A DNA stretch of 25,971 bases from contig JACIWG010000007.1 of the NCBI GenBank assembly GCA_014361085.1, positions 1 through 25,971 of the forward strand, in the 5' to 3' direction. A model generated the notes under the pieces. The model was not told the origin of the DNA and did no database searches. It saw only the letters and a program-made list of their open reading frames with translations. This stretch comes from Nitrososphaeria archaeon. GTDB taxonomy: Archaea > Thermoproteota > Nitrososphaeria > JACIWG01. The stretch's first letter is position 1; each line of letters opens with the position of its first letter. A program made the position numbers and the translations under genes. This document shows, piece by piece, positions 1 to 7,373 of the stretch.

Positions 1-961
1 ACTGTTCTGAAGACAATAATTGTACGTCTGCAAAAAAATCTTGTAGCATTAAAACAAGTTTGTTCGCAGTTTCCTCGAAATCAGGTCTAACATGATAGTC
101 GCTTTTACTCCATAAAACTATTACTTTAACTCTACTTGGCTTAAGCCTCTTTTCTTTAATTATATCTTTTACATAATTGACAAGGCTTTTAGGGTAGGCT
201 TCAACATTTCTCAAAAGTGTTCCTGAAAAACTTTTTAAAGGCACGCCTCTTTTTGCTGTAAAATATATTAGTTTAAGATCAGTATAATATGAGAAGATAT
301 CGTTAAAATAATGTTGTTCTCCCTCCAAATCTTTTTCTGAAAGTGTAATCATCTTTGAAGTGTACTTTGAAATATTTTCTAATATTTTTAAAATAAATTT
401 TCTTTCAGCCTGTTCCAAAGTTAGAGTAACTATTTCCATGTTAAAAAGGTCATGTAAAAATTTTATCCCATCTTCCACTCTTCCAATTGTTCCAACATAA
501 TTAGCTTCACATTCAAAGAATGGAGGTAAAAATATTATGCCAACATCATTTTCTGAGAATCTTGAATATTCATAAACTATTTCCACTATCCTTTTTTGTC
601 CACCTTCACCTAAAGGTGCCCAAAAAATTATAACGCAGTCTTTCATTATCTTCTGACATATTTCTTTCAACATTTTTTCATAATATGCTTGCACCTCCTC
701 TATCTCGCATCTAATCTTTGGACAAAATATTAGGTATTTTGTTCTAGAAATCACTTCATCCAAAGCTTTAATTTCAGCAAGATTTTCTTCTTCGAAAAAT
801 TCGTCAACAGTTTTATAATCTAAAATTCTTTTACTGGCTTTAATGGGAGAATTTAGTTTCTCGTCCACTATATATACTGTATACTCTTTTTCTAGAGCCT
901 TTTGTGCAACCTTATACCCTTCTGTACTTAAGCCATATACTGTAACCGTATTTTTTTCCAT
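1..961 (-). CDS. Nucleotide-sugar dehydrogenase-like protein, 3' end cut by window edge
   Basis: An open frame of 320 codons runs from ATG (complement of 959-961) to the window edge without a stop, so the C-terminus is missing. The N-terminus (TVTVYGLSTEGYKVAQKAL, then YTVYIVDE) looks like a Rossmann NAD-binding start. The last visible part (VKVIVLWSKSDYHVRPDFEE) resembles the C-terminal domain of UDP-glucose/GDP-mannose dehydrogenases. The region where that family has its catalytic cysteine (G-x-G-G-x-C-x-x-K-D) reads SGTLLRNVEAYPKSL here and has no cysteine. If the family call is right, this is a divergent and possibly non-oxidising paralog. It diverges from the DUF354 gene across 49 bases, which suggests a shared role in surface sugar metabolism (inference). 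The family call rests on weak motif resemblance only. Confidence 0.5.
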   Translation of the reverse strand, partial: MEKNTVTVYGLSTEGYKVAQKALEKEYTVYIVDEKLNSPIKASKRILDYKTVDEFFEEENLAEIKALDEVISRTKYLIFCPKIRCEIEEVQAYYEKMLKEICQKIMKDCVIIFWAPLGEGGQKRIVEIVYEYSRFSENDVGIIFLPPFFECEANYVGTIGRVEDGIKFLHDLFNMEIVTLTLEQAERKFILKILENISKYTSKMITLSEKDLEGEQHYFNDIFSYYTDLKLIYFTAKRGVPLKSFSGTLLRNVEAYPKSLVNYVKDIIKEKRLKPSRVKVIVLWSKSDYHVRPDFEETANKLVLMLQDFFADVQLLSSEQ

Positions 962-973
962 GACATCAACAAA

Positions 974-981
974 TTTAAAAA
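974..981 (+). promoter_or_regulatory. Candidate TATA box for the DUF354 gene
   Basis: TTTAAAAA is centred about 33 bases before the ATG at 1011, in the 49-base spacer between two divergent genes. That distance would give a very short leader or none. There is no Shine-Dalgarno sequence before the ATG, which agrees with a leaderless message. This is an inference from spacing and composition in an AT-rich spacer. Confidence 0.3.
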
Positions 982-1010
982 CCTCAACTATTATAGTTTT
1001 GTGTAAAAAT

Positions 1011-2069
1011 ATGAGAATCTGGATAGATATACTCACACCCAAACAAGCCTTTTTCTTTAATGTGATAAGCGGATGGTTAAAGGAAAGAGGGCATGAAATC
1101 TTCTCAACCACAAGGTCAGGATATGGAGGATTTGAAGCATCCTCGCTTGTAAACTATGATATTGTCTCTGTCGGCAAGCATGGTCTAACACCTTATGAAA
1201 AGCTTATCGAAAGTTCAAGGCGAATAGAGCTGTTGGCAGATATTGTGGTGAAAAAAAACTTTGATTTATCAATTTCTTTTTCTTCGCCAGAATGCGCCCG
1301 AGTATCCTATGGGCTTGGTGTACCTCACATAATGTTCAGTGATAGCCCTCATGCAGTTCACGCATCAAAATTGACAGTACCACTATCAAGTCTTCTCTTT
1401 ACACCTTGGCTGATTCCGAAAAAAGTTTGGGTAAAATATGGAATAAGTCAGGAAAAAATAGTTCAATATAAGTGTATAGATGCTGCCTTTTGGATAAGAA
1501 ACTGGATGTATAAGGATATTAGAAGAGAACTTAATTTATCAAATAAGGCAACAATTGTTATAAGAATGCATGAAGAGCACGCCTCCTACCTTCTTGGAAA
1601 AGATAAAATAAACGTACTTGATGTAATAAAAAATATTGTTAAAGAATACTATGATAAAGCCAATATTGTTGTGTTAGCTCGTTACCCTAACCAATTTTCC
1701 TATCTCAGGCAAGAATTGGATAATAAGATAATTTTACCCAACTTTGTTGACGGGCCAAGTCTGTTAAAATATTCTGACATGTTTATAGGCTTTGGGGGCA
1801 CAATGACACATGAAGCGGTACTTTTAGGTGTGCCCTCAATATCATTATTTCCTGGAAAGGCAACATTAATAGAATTATTTCTAATTAGAAAAGGTTTAGT
1901 GATAAGGCCAAAGGGTCCAGGAAAGGTTAATAAAATAATCCGCCACTTTCTCTATAATGTTAAAAGTAGAAGCCAATTCAAAGAGAAGGTTAAACTTCTT
2001 TGGTCCACAATGGAAGATCCTAAGGAAAAAATAATTTCAAAAATAGAACTCTTTAGAGAAAAAGTTTAA
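1011..2069 (+). CDS. DUF354 family protein (GT-B-fold, glycosyltransferase/epimerase-like)
   Basis: A 352-residue protein of the archaeal DUF354 (COG1817) family, related in fold to UDP-GlcNAc 2-epimerases and GT-B glycosyltransferases. The start MRIWIDILTPKQAFFF is characteristic: a first beta strand followed by the T-P-x-Q/H loop. The second half has the nucleotide-sugar-binding style block FIGFGGTMTHEAVLLGVPSIS (about residues 262-282). The frame is open further upstream to 843, but that part runs antisense through the divergent gene and lacks family resemblance, so I placed the start at ATG 1011. The exact reaction is unknown; involvement in cell-surface glycan or glycolipid synthesis is an inference from fold and from the dehydrogenase-like neighbour. 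Confidence 0.82.
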   Translation: MRIWIDILTPKQAFFFNVISGWLKERGHEIFSTTRSGYGGFEASSLVNYDIVSVGKHGLTPYEKLIESSRRIELLADIVVKKNFDLSISFSSPECARVSYGLGVPHIMFSDSPHAVHASKLTVPLSSLLFTPWLIPKKVWVKYGISQEKIVQYKCIDAAFWIRNWMYKDIRRELNLSNKATIVIRMHEEHASYLLGKDKINVLDVIKNIVKEYYDKANIVVLARYPNQFSYLRQELDNKIILPNFVDGPSLLKYSDMFIGFGGTMTHEAVLLGVPSISLFPGKATLIELFLIRKGLVIRPKGPGKVNKIIRHFLYNVKSRSQFKEKVKLLWSTMEDPKEKIISKIELFREKV

Positions 2070-2095
2070 ACCATCTAATTTGTATGGGAAGAGAT

Positions 2096-2212
2096 AGCCC
2101 GGTGGTGTAGCGGTCAAGCATGGCGGGCTTTGGAAGCAAGTAGACACAAATACACTAATCTACTTGCTGAGGAAACCCGCCGACGAGAGTTCGAATCTCT
2201 CCCGGGCTACCA
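2096..2212 (+). tRNA. tRNA-Gln (UUG) with a 41-base intron
   Basis: The acceptor stem is AGCCCGG (2096-2102) with CCGGGCT (2202-2208). The discriminator is A2209 and an encoded CCA follows at 2210-2212. The T arm is GAGAG-TTCGAAT-CTCTC (2185-2201). The anticodon stem is GCGGG with CCCGC, and the anticodon TTG (2130-2132) reads Gln. An intron at 2134-2174 sits at the canonical 37/38 position. Its 10-bp stem AGCAAGTAGA/TCTACTTGCT and a 4-bp central helix (CTTT with GAGG), flanked by 3-base bulges GGA and AAA, form a proper bulge-helix-bulge for the archaeal splicing endonuclease. The mature RNA is 76 bases with CCA. Confidence 0.95.
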
Positions 2213-2317
2213 TTAAACTATAACTATTTTGCTCAAATGTCTGCTAAATATTTTACAAGCTTATCCTTTAATAATCGACAAAGGTGAGGAATATTCTAAC
2301 TTCTAACTTTAGCTTAA

Positions 2318-2326
2318 AAAATTTTG
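2318..2326 (-). terminator. Possible U-tract terminator after hisS
   Basis: About 40 bases past the hisS stop, the transcript would read AAAATTTTTTAAGC, a U-run of the kind that ends archaeal transcription without a strong hairpin. The 153 bases between the tRNA and hisS hold nothing else that I can recognise. Such runs are common in AT-rich DNA. Confidence 0.25.
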
Positions 2327-2365
2327 AACATAATGTTTTCAGTTCCTTATTCTATATTACTGCTT

Positions 2366-3640
2366 TTATAAGGTTCCAAGTTTTTCGAAAACTCTATTAT
2401 ATTCTACTCTCTCCTCACTTCCTGTTTCCAAGTCTTTTATAATACATTTATTTTCTCGGTCTTCTCTTGGCGCTAAAATTATTGCATGTCTACTATACTT
2501 TGATGCGTAGGCAAGCTGTTTCTTTAATTCTCTAGAATAAATATCCATTTCCGCAGCATATCCTCTCTTCCTAAGTTCTGTGACAATAGTCTGTGCCCTA
2601 TTCTGTAATTCTTCTGTCACGAACGCTACAAAAATCCTTCTTCTCTTATCTATCCTAATAAGTCCTCTTTGGTCAAGGACCATAAGCATTCTTTCTACAC
2701 CGCCAGCCGCTCCTGTTGCCGAAAGGTCGCTTCTTCCAAAAACTTGCATTAGTCGATCGTACCTGCCTCCACCAGCTATCGCTAGTCTAGATATTGTTGG
2801 ATCATAAAATTCGTAAACGATTCCACTGTAGTAGTCTATCCCCCTTACTATACCCAAGTTAATACAAAAATCCCTTATCCCCCTAACCTCAAGTTCCTCA
2901 ACAATTTTTCTCAAATCTCCTGTGTTCCTTAAACCTTTTCCTTCGATTTCAGATAAAACATTGTCTGCATTCCCAGAAATTTTTGCCATTTCTAGAACCC
3001 CTTCTACAACCTTTTTTGGAAAACCCTTTAAAGTATATTCAAGTATTATCTCCTCCTCCCTCTTCTTTGTTGTCTTGTCAAGAAGCCTTAACAGCTCGTT
3101 AATTATCTCCTCCTCTTTCACACCTATAACATTTACAATATACTCTTCTACCACTCTTCTATCATTTAACTCCACTCTAACATCATTTAATCCAACCTTT
3201 TCAAAATATATTTTGGACAATTCTATTATTTCTGCATCAGATCTCACACATGGTCTTCCATATATTTCTGCATCCCATTGATAAAACCATCTGTATCTTC
3301 CACGTTGTGGTTCATCATATCTCCAAACACTTGAAAATGCCCCTATCTTAAAAGGGTATTCAAGGTCTCTTCGGCTGCAAACGTACCTGCTTATTCCAAC
3401 AGTTAGATCAAATCTTAGTCCAAGCTCCCTACCCGCCTTATCCCTCAAATAGTATATTTCATCAACGATGGAAGGCCCGCTTTTTGCCTCAAGTATGTCC
3501 AAAAGTTCTATTGTTGAAGGCTCCATTTTCTTGAATCCAAAAAGGTCCAATGTTTCCATAAACTTTTTTCTTAACCATTCCATTTTATCAAATTCTTCAG
3601 GCTCTATATCACGCAATCCTCTGGGAACGTCTAGCCTCAA
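2366..3640 (-). CDS. hisS: Histidyl-tRNA synthetase
   Basis: A class II aminoacyl-tRNA synthetase of 424 residues that charges tRNA-His. Motif 2 is at about 104-127 (SSVWRYDEPQRGRYRWFYQWD). The histidine-specific block GIVRGIDYYSG is at about 263-273, GGGRYD at 290-295 and motif 3 TGAAGGVER at 309-317. The anticodon-binding domain fills the last 90 residues. The start is a TTG (3640-3638) that overlaps the TGA stop of the upstream rfcS in the string TTGA; together with the typical N-terminus RLDVPRGLRDI this makes translational coupling likely. Length and motifs are normal for the family. No in-frame damage is visible. Confidence 0.95.
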   Translation of the reverse strand: MRLDVPRGLRDIEPEEFDKMEWLRKKFMETLDLFGFKKMEPSTIELLDILEAKSGPSIVDEIYYLRDKAGRELGLRFDLTVGISRYVCSRRDLEYPFKIGAFSSVWRYDEPQRGRYRWFYQWDAEIYGRPCVRSDAEIIELSKIYFEKVGLNDVRVELNDRRVVEEYIVNVIGVKEEEIINELLRLLDKTTKKREEEIILEYTLKGFPKKVVEGVLEMAKISGNADNVLSEIEGKGLRNTGDLRKIVEELEVRGIRDFCINLGIVRGIDYYSGIVYEFYDPTISRLAIAGGGRYDRLMQVFGRSDLSATGAAGGVERMLMVLDQRGLIRIDKRRRIFVAFVTEELQNRAQTIVTELRKRGYAAEMDIYSRELKKQLAYASKYSRHAIILAPREDRENKCIIKDLETGSEERVEYNRVFEKLGTL

Positions 3641-4602
3641 ATCCTATCACTCTTCAATTCCTCAATTTCAGATAATAGTGCTGTTAACTGTATTTCGGGA
3701 TTCGCACCCTGTACTAGCCTATAATCGTATTCGGCTAAAATCTTAGCTGCCTTACCATGGTTTACTCTCTCATCATTTAATAGTATTGTACCCAGCATCC
3801 TCAGTATTTCGTTCTCTGATACACCCTTAATGTTTAGCATCTCAACCAAAATTTTTCTTGCCTCATTAAAGTTTCCATTTAATGCATGCTCAACCATTTC
3901 CCTGACCCTTGCTTCACCCATTAAACCAGCTTGTTTCATAACATTTTCTTTTGTAACCCTTCCTTCAATGGCTGAAGCCTGTAGAAGGTTTATAGTATGC
4001 CTTAAATCTCCCCCAGTTATCTCGTACAATAGTTCTAGAGCCTCTTCTTCGAATCCAACATTCTCCATTACACATATCCTCTTAAGATGTTCAACAACAT
4101 CTTCTTTACTAAGACTCTGGAATCTAAATATGGCGCAACGACTTTGTATCGGTTCAATTATCTGTGAAGAATAGTTGCATATTAGGATAAACCTTGTATA
4201 CTTTGAACTTTCCTCCATTATCCTCCTCAAAGCTGTTTGAGCATCATGAGTCATCTCGTCTGCTTCATCTAAAATGATAAGTCTGAAAGGCACATCCACA
4301 CTTCTATCAACGTAGCCTGCGAAAGTCTTTATCCTTTCCCTAACAGTCTTTATACCCCTTTCATCTGAAGCGTTAAGTTCGAGTGTATAATTTCTCCAAT
4401 CCTCACCTAAAAGTTTTCTCGCTATTATTAATGCAACAGTCGTCTTTCCAGTTCCAGGAGGTCCAGCGAAAAGTAAATGCGGCATTTCATGAGGCTTCTG
4501 GATTAGCAGCTTTATCCTTTCTATAACCTCACGTTGGTCTACTACTTCATCCAATTCCTTCGGCCTGTATTTCTCAACCCACATTAGTTCTTCTAGACTC
4601 AT
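3637..4602 (-). CDS. rfcS: Replication factor C small subunit (clamp loader)
   Basis: An AAA+ ATPase of 321 residues that, with RFC large subunit, loads the PCNA sliding clamp. Walker A is GPPGTGKT (47-54), Walker B IILDEAD (109-115) and the arginine-finger motif SRC is at 154-156. The N-terminal WVEKYRP signature is typical of archaeal and eukaryal RFC. No intein is present, though RFC genes of other archaea often carry one at Walker A. It is the first gene of a two-gene unit with hisS and diverges from gins23 across 138 bases, so clamp loader and helicase genes share one control region. Confidence 0.95.
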   Translation of the reverse strand: MSLEELMWVEKYRPKELDEVVDQREVIERIKLLIQKPHEMPHLLFAGPPGTGKTTVALIIARKLLGEDWRNYTLELNASDERGIKTVRERIKTFAGYVDRSVDVPFRLIILDEADEMTHDAQTALRRIMEESSKYTRFILICNYSSQIIEPIQSRCAIFRFQSLSKEDVVEHLKRICVMENVGFEEEALELLYEITGGDLRHTINLLQASAIEGRVTKENVMKQAGLMGEARVREMVEHALNGNFNEARKILVEMLNIKGVSENEILRMLGTILLNDERVNHGKAAKILAEYDYRLVQGANPEIQLTALLSEIEELKSDRI

Positions 4603-4711
4603 CTTTTAACACTCTACCAATCAAATTTAATAGATATAAGCATAAATGTATGTAGGAAAAAATTTTATTATAAAATATTTTACCTCCAACTCTCATATAG
4701 TTTAATTAAAG

Positions 4712-4718
4712 TTTTTAA
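4712..4718 (+). promoter_or_regulatory. Candidate TATA box for gins23-mcm-hel308
   Basis: TTTTTAA is centred about 26 bases before the GTG start of gins23 at 4741. Transcription from this box would begin at or next to the start codon, giving a leaderless message. There is no Shine-Dalgarno match before 4741, whereas the next gene (mcm) has a strong one. Inference from spacing. Confidence 0.35.
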
Positions 4719-4740
4719 CCACTAACATGCTGTTTAGAGT

Positions 4741-5310
4741 GTGGTTGCAGCCTTGTACGTCACAATAGAGGAAATGATTGATATTAGAAGGTTAGGGTTT
4801 ATGCTGACTCCGGTTAAAGTACTGTTCAAATCTTCAATCCAAAATCTTAAGTTTGGAGCCTTTCAGACGGAAGCAATTCTAGAAGGCTCTATAATGTCTA
4901 TACCTCTTTGGGCTGCAAAAATTCTTGAAAAAAATGGTTTTGTAGAAATTCAAGATGAAGGGTTTGAGGAGGAATTTTACAAGAGTGTTGCTAAGGAAAA
5001 GCTTTTAAGAGACTCACTTAACCTTTCACAGCTTTCAGAAAACTTTTACCTTGCACTTCTAGACTTTTTAGATAAGAAAAGGTCAACTCCTTCAACAGAC
5101 GTTATGGCAAGAAGTGAATATTTGAAAGTTTATAATGACGCTCAAGATCTAATTAGCATTAGAATAAGAAAATTACTGCATTTTGCCCGACCTTTCACGG
5201 ACGCGGGAGAGGTTCTTCCTAAACTGACTCTCGAGGAACAGACACTTTTGAAGATATTGCAAAAGAATGTTAAGGATTTTGTTTCTAAAATATTGGAGGT
5301 TGGAAAATAG
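4741..5310 (+). CDS. GINS complex subunit of the Psf2/Psf3 type (Gins23)
   Basis: A 189-residue archaeal GINS subunit, part of the replicative CMG helicase together with Cdc45/RecJ and MCM. The small B domain comes first: IMSIPLWAAKILEKNGFVEI (about 51-70) matches the I-P-L-W-x-A block of Psf2 and Psf3. A helical A domain follows. The B-A order separates Gins23 from Gins51, which has A-B order. The start is GTG at 4741. The adjacent mcm, 1 base away, repeats the gins23-mcm pairing known from crenarchaea and supports the call. The overall sequence is divergent, as usual for GINS. Confidence 0.85.
   Translation: MVAALYVTIEEMIDIRRLGFMLTPVKVLFKSSIQNLKFGAFQTEAILEGSIMSIPLWAAKILEKNGFVEIQDEGFEEEFYKSVAKEKLLRDSLNLSQLSENFYLALLDFLDKKRSTPSTDVMARSEYLKVYNDAQDLISIRIRKLLHFARPFTDAGEVLPKLTLEEQTLLKILQKNVKDFVSKILEVGK
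5295..5300 (+). promoter_or_regulatory. Shine-Dalgarno site that fixes the mcm start
   Basis: GGAGGT lies inside the end of gins23, 11 bases before ATG 5312. It selects 5312 over the in-frame codon at 5267, which would overlap gins23 by 44 bases and add 15 residues unlike any MCM N-terminus. Confidence 0.7.
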
Positions 5311-5311
5311 G

Positions 5312-7354
5312 ATGCTGGAAACGGTTTCAGACTCTAAAATCAAGGACCTTTTTCTAGACTTTATTAAAGGATGGTTAGATGAGTATAAGCAGCCTAAGTA
5401 CAGGATACAATTAAATAATATTATACAAAGGGGAGGTAACTCGCTTATAATAGACTACTCTGACCTTTCACGCTACAACAGTGATCTTGCAGCTTTAGCT
5501 ACAAGGGATCCAAAATATTTAGAAATATTCTCTAGAGCTGCTCTAGACTTTCTGAAGGAAGAGGATCCAGAGTACGCGAAAAGGGTGGAAAAATTTTTTA
5601 TAGTTAGGATAAGAAATCTTCCAGAAAAATATCCTTTAAGAAAATTGGATGTAAGTCTTCTAGGTAATCTTGTTGCTGTAACAGGAATAGTTGTAAGGGT
5701 TTCAGAAATAAAGCCCTATATAATTGAAGCTGCATGGGTTTGTTCAAACAATCACATAACTTTTGTCCCTCAAAGAGAACGTTCGCTAAAAAAGCCATTA
5801 AAGTGTAGAGAATGTGATGAAAAAGACTTTTTCAAACTCGATGAGCTAAAAAGTGTGTACGTGAACTTTCAGCTGTTAAGGATACAGGAGCTTCCGGAAG
5901 AGCTTCCTCCCGGACAGCTTCCAAGACAGCTTGAAATAAAATTATATGGTGATATCGTTGATGTAGCGAGGCCTGGGGATAGGGTAACAGTTACAGGTAT
6001 TTTGAGGGCTGAAGAAGAGTTTGGTGGAAGAGGTGGGCGTTCTAGAACATTTAATGCATTTATTGAAGGAAACTATGTTGAAGTTTTAGGTAAAAGCCCG
6101 CAGGATATTATAATCGAAAAGGCTGATGAAATAAAGTTTAAGGAGCTAGCAAAACGTCCTGACTGGATAAAGCTCCTCATAAACTCTTTCGCCCCCTCAA
6201 TCTATGGCCAAGACCTTTTAAAGGAAGCAATATTACTTCTTATCGTTGGTGCGCCACAAATACCATTACCTGATGGAACAACCTTGAGAGGTGACATAAA
6301 CATACTTATTGTAGGTGACCCGGGGACAGCAAAAAGTGAGCTTTTAAAATATGCTGCCCGTCTGGCCCCAAGGGGCCTATACACTTCCGGTAAAGGTACA
6401 ACCGCTGCCGGCTTAACCGCTGCCGTCGTAAGAGAAAAGAGTGGTATGCTAATGCTAGAAGCTGGAGCTGTAGTTTTAGCAGATCAAGGTGTATGTGCTA
6501 TAGACGAATTTGATAAGATGAGCAATACTGACAGGCAAGCTCTTCACGAAGCCATGGAGCAGCAGACAGTGTCTGTTGCAAAGGGAGGTATTGTAGTCAC
6601 CCTTAACGCTAGAACTTCAATACTGTCAGCCGCTAACCCATTGCTTGGAAAATATGATCCATACAAAAATTTGGCTGAAAACATAAATTTGCCTTCACCT
6701 CTTTTAACAAGATTTGACCTAATCTTTGTTATAAGAGATGTTCCAGAAAGGTCTGTTGACGAGCAGATTGCATCACATATAATGGCACTACGGCGTTCAC
6801 GCACATTTGTACAGAAACCTCCCCTTGACATAGACTTTCTGAGAAAGTATCTTGTATACTGTAAAAATATTAATCCTACAATTACACCTGAAGCTGAAAA
6901 AATGTTGATAGACTTCTATCTTGAAATGCGTTCACAGTCGGATACGCAAGGTATACCGGTGACTCCGAGACAGCTTGAATCATTGATTCGTCTTGCAATG
7001 GCTAGGGCAAGGCTTCTACTCAAAGATAAGGTTACTGAAGAGGATGCGGCTGAAGCTATAACGTTAACCAAAAGTATGCTATACACGGTTGCTGTCGACA
7101 AAAAGACCGGTAAAATTGATATGGGCACAATAACCGGTATGCCTGCAAGTGAAAGAAGCAAGCTTGAGATAGTGTTCCAAAAGTATAAGGAACTTTCAGG
7201 TCCATCAAATGAGCCTGTAGAATTGAACACACTTATAAAAGCGCTTGTTGAAACAAAAAAGTTTAATGAAATTGAAGCCAAAATGTACTTTTCTCAGCTA
7301 GAAAATAAGGGTGTCTTCTACATGGTTAAGCCAGGATATTATAAGAGAGTATAA
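5312..7354 (+). CDS. mcm: Replicative helicase MCM
   Basis: The hexameric 3'-5' replicative helicase, 680 residues from ATG 5312. The N-terminal domain has a zinc ribbon with C144, H148, C165 and C168 (C-x3-H...C-x2-C). The AAA+ core has Walker A GDPGTAKS (335-342), Walker B CAIDEF (395-400) and the arginine finger in LLTRFD (R467). The C-terminus is a winged helix ending FYMVKPGYYKRV. No intein interrupts the Walker A site. It follows gins23 by 1 base with a good ribosome site and precedes hel308 by 19 bases, so the three genes are very likely one transcript. Confidence 0.97.
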   Translation: MLETVSDSKIKDLFLDFIKGWLDEYKQPKYRIQLNNIIQRGGNSLIIDYSDLSRYNSDLAALATRDPKYLEIFSRAALDFLKEEDPEYAKRVEKFFIVRIRNLPEKYPLRKLDVSLLGNLVAVTGIVVRVSEIKPYIIEAAWVCSNNHITFVPQRERSLKKPLKCRECDEKDFFKLDELKSVYVNFQLLRIQELPEELPPGQLPRQLEIKLYGDIVDVARPGDRVTVTGILRAEEEFGGRGGRSRTFNAFIEGNYVEVLGKSPQDIIIEKADEIKFKELAKRPDWIKLLINSFAPSIYGQDLLKEAILLLIVGAPQIPLPDGTTLRGDINILIVGDPGTAKSELLKYAARLAPRGLYTSGKGTTAAGLTAAVVREKSGMLMLEAGAVVLADQGVCAIDEFDKMSNTDRQALHEAMEQQTVSVAKGGIVVTLNARTSILSAANPLLGKYDPYKNLAENINLPSPLLTRFDLIFVIRDVPERSVDEQIASHIMALRRSRTFVQKPPLDIDFLRKYLVYCKNINPTITPEAEKMLIDFYLEMRSQSDTQGIPVTPRQLESLIRLAMARARLLLKDKVTEEDAAEAITLTKSMLYTVAVDKKTGKIDMGTITGMPASERSKLEIVFQKYKELSGPSNEPVELNTLIKALVETKKFNEIEAKMYFSQLENKGVFYMVKPGYYKRV

Positions 7355-7373
7355 TAGTAGTAAGGGTATATTC

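Noticed and set aside
843..1010. In-frame extension of the DUF354 gene upstream to ATG 843
   Set aside because: These codons are antisense to the divergent dehydrogenase-like gene, show no family resemblance, and the family N-terminus begins at 1011.
5267..5311. Longer mcm start at 5267
   Set aside because: It lies inside gins23 and has no ribosome site, while GGAGGT stands 11 bases before ATG 5312.
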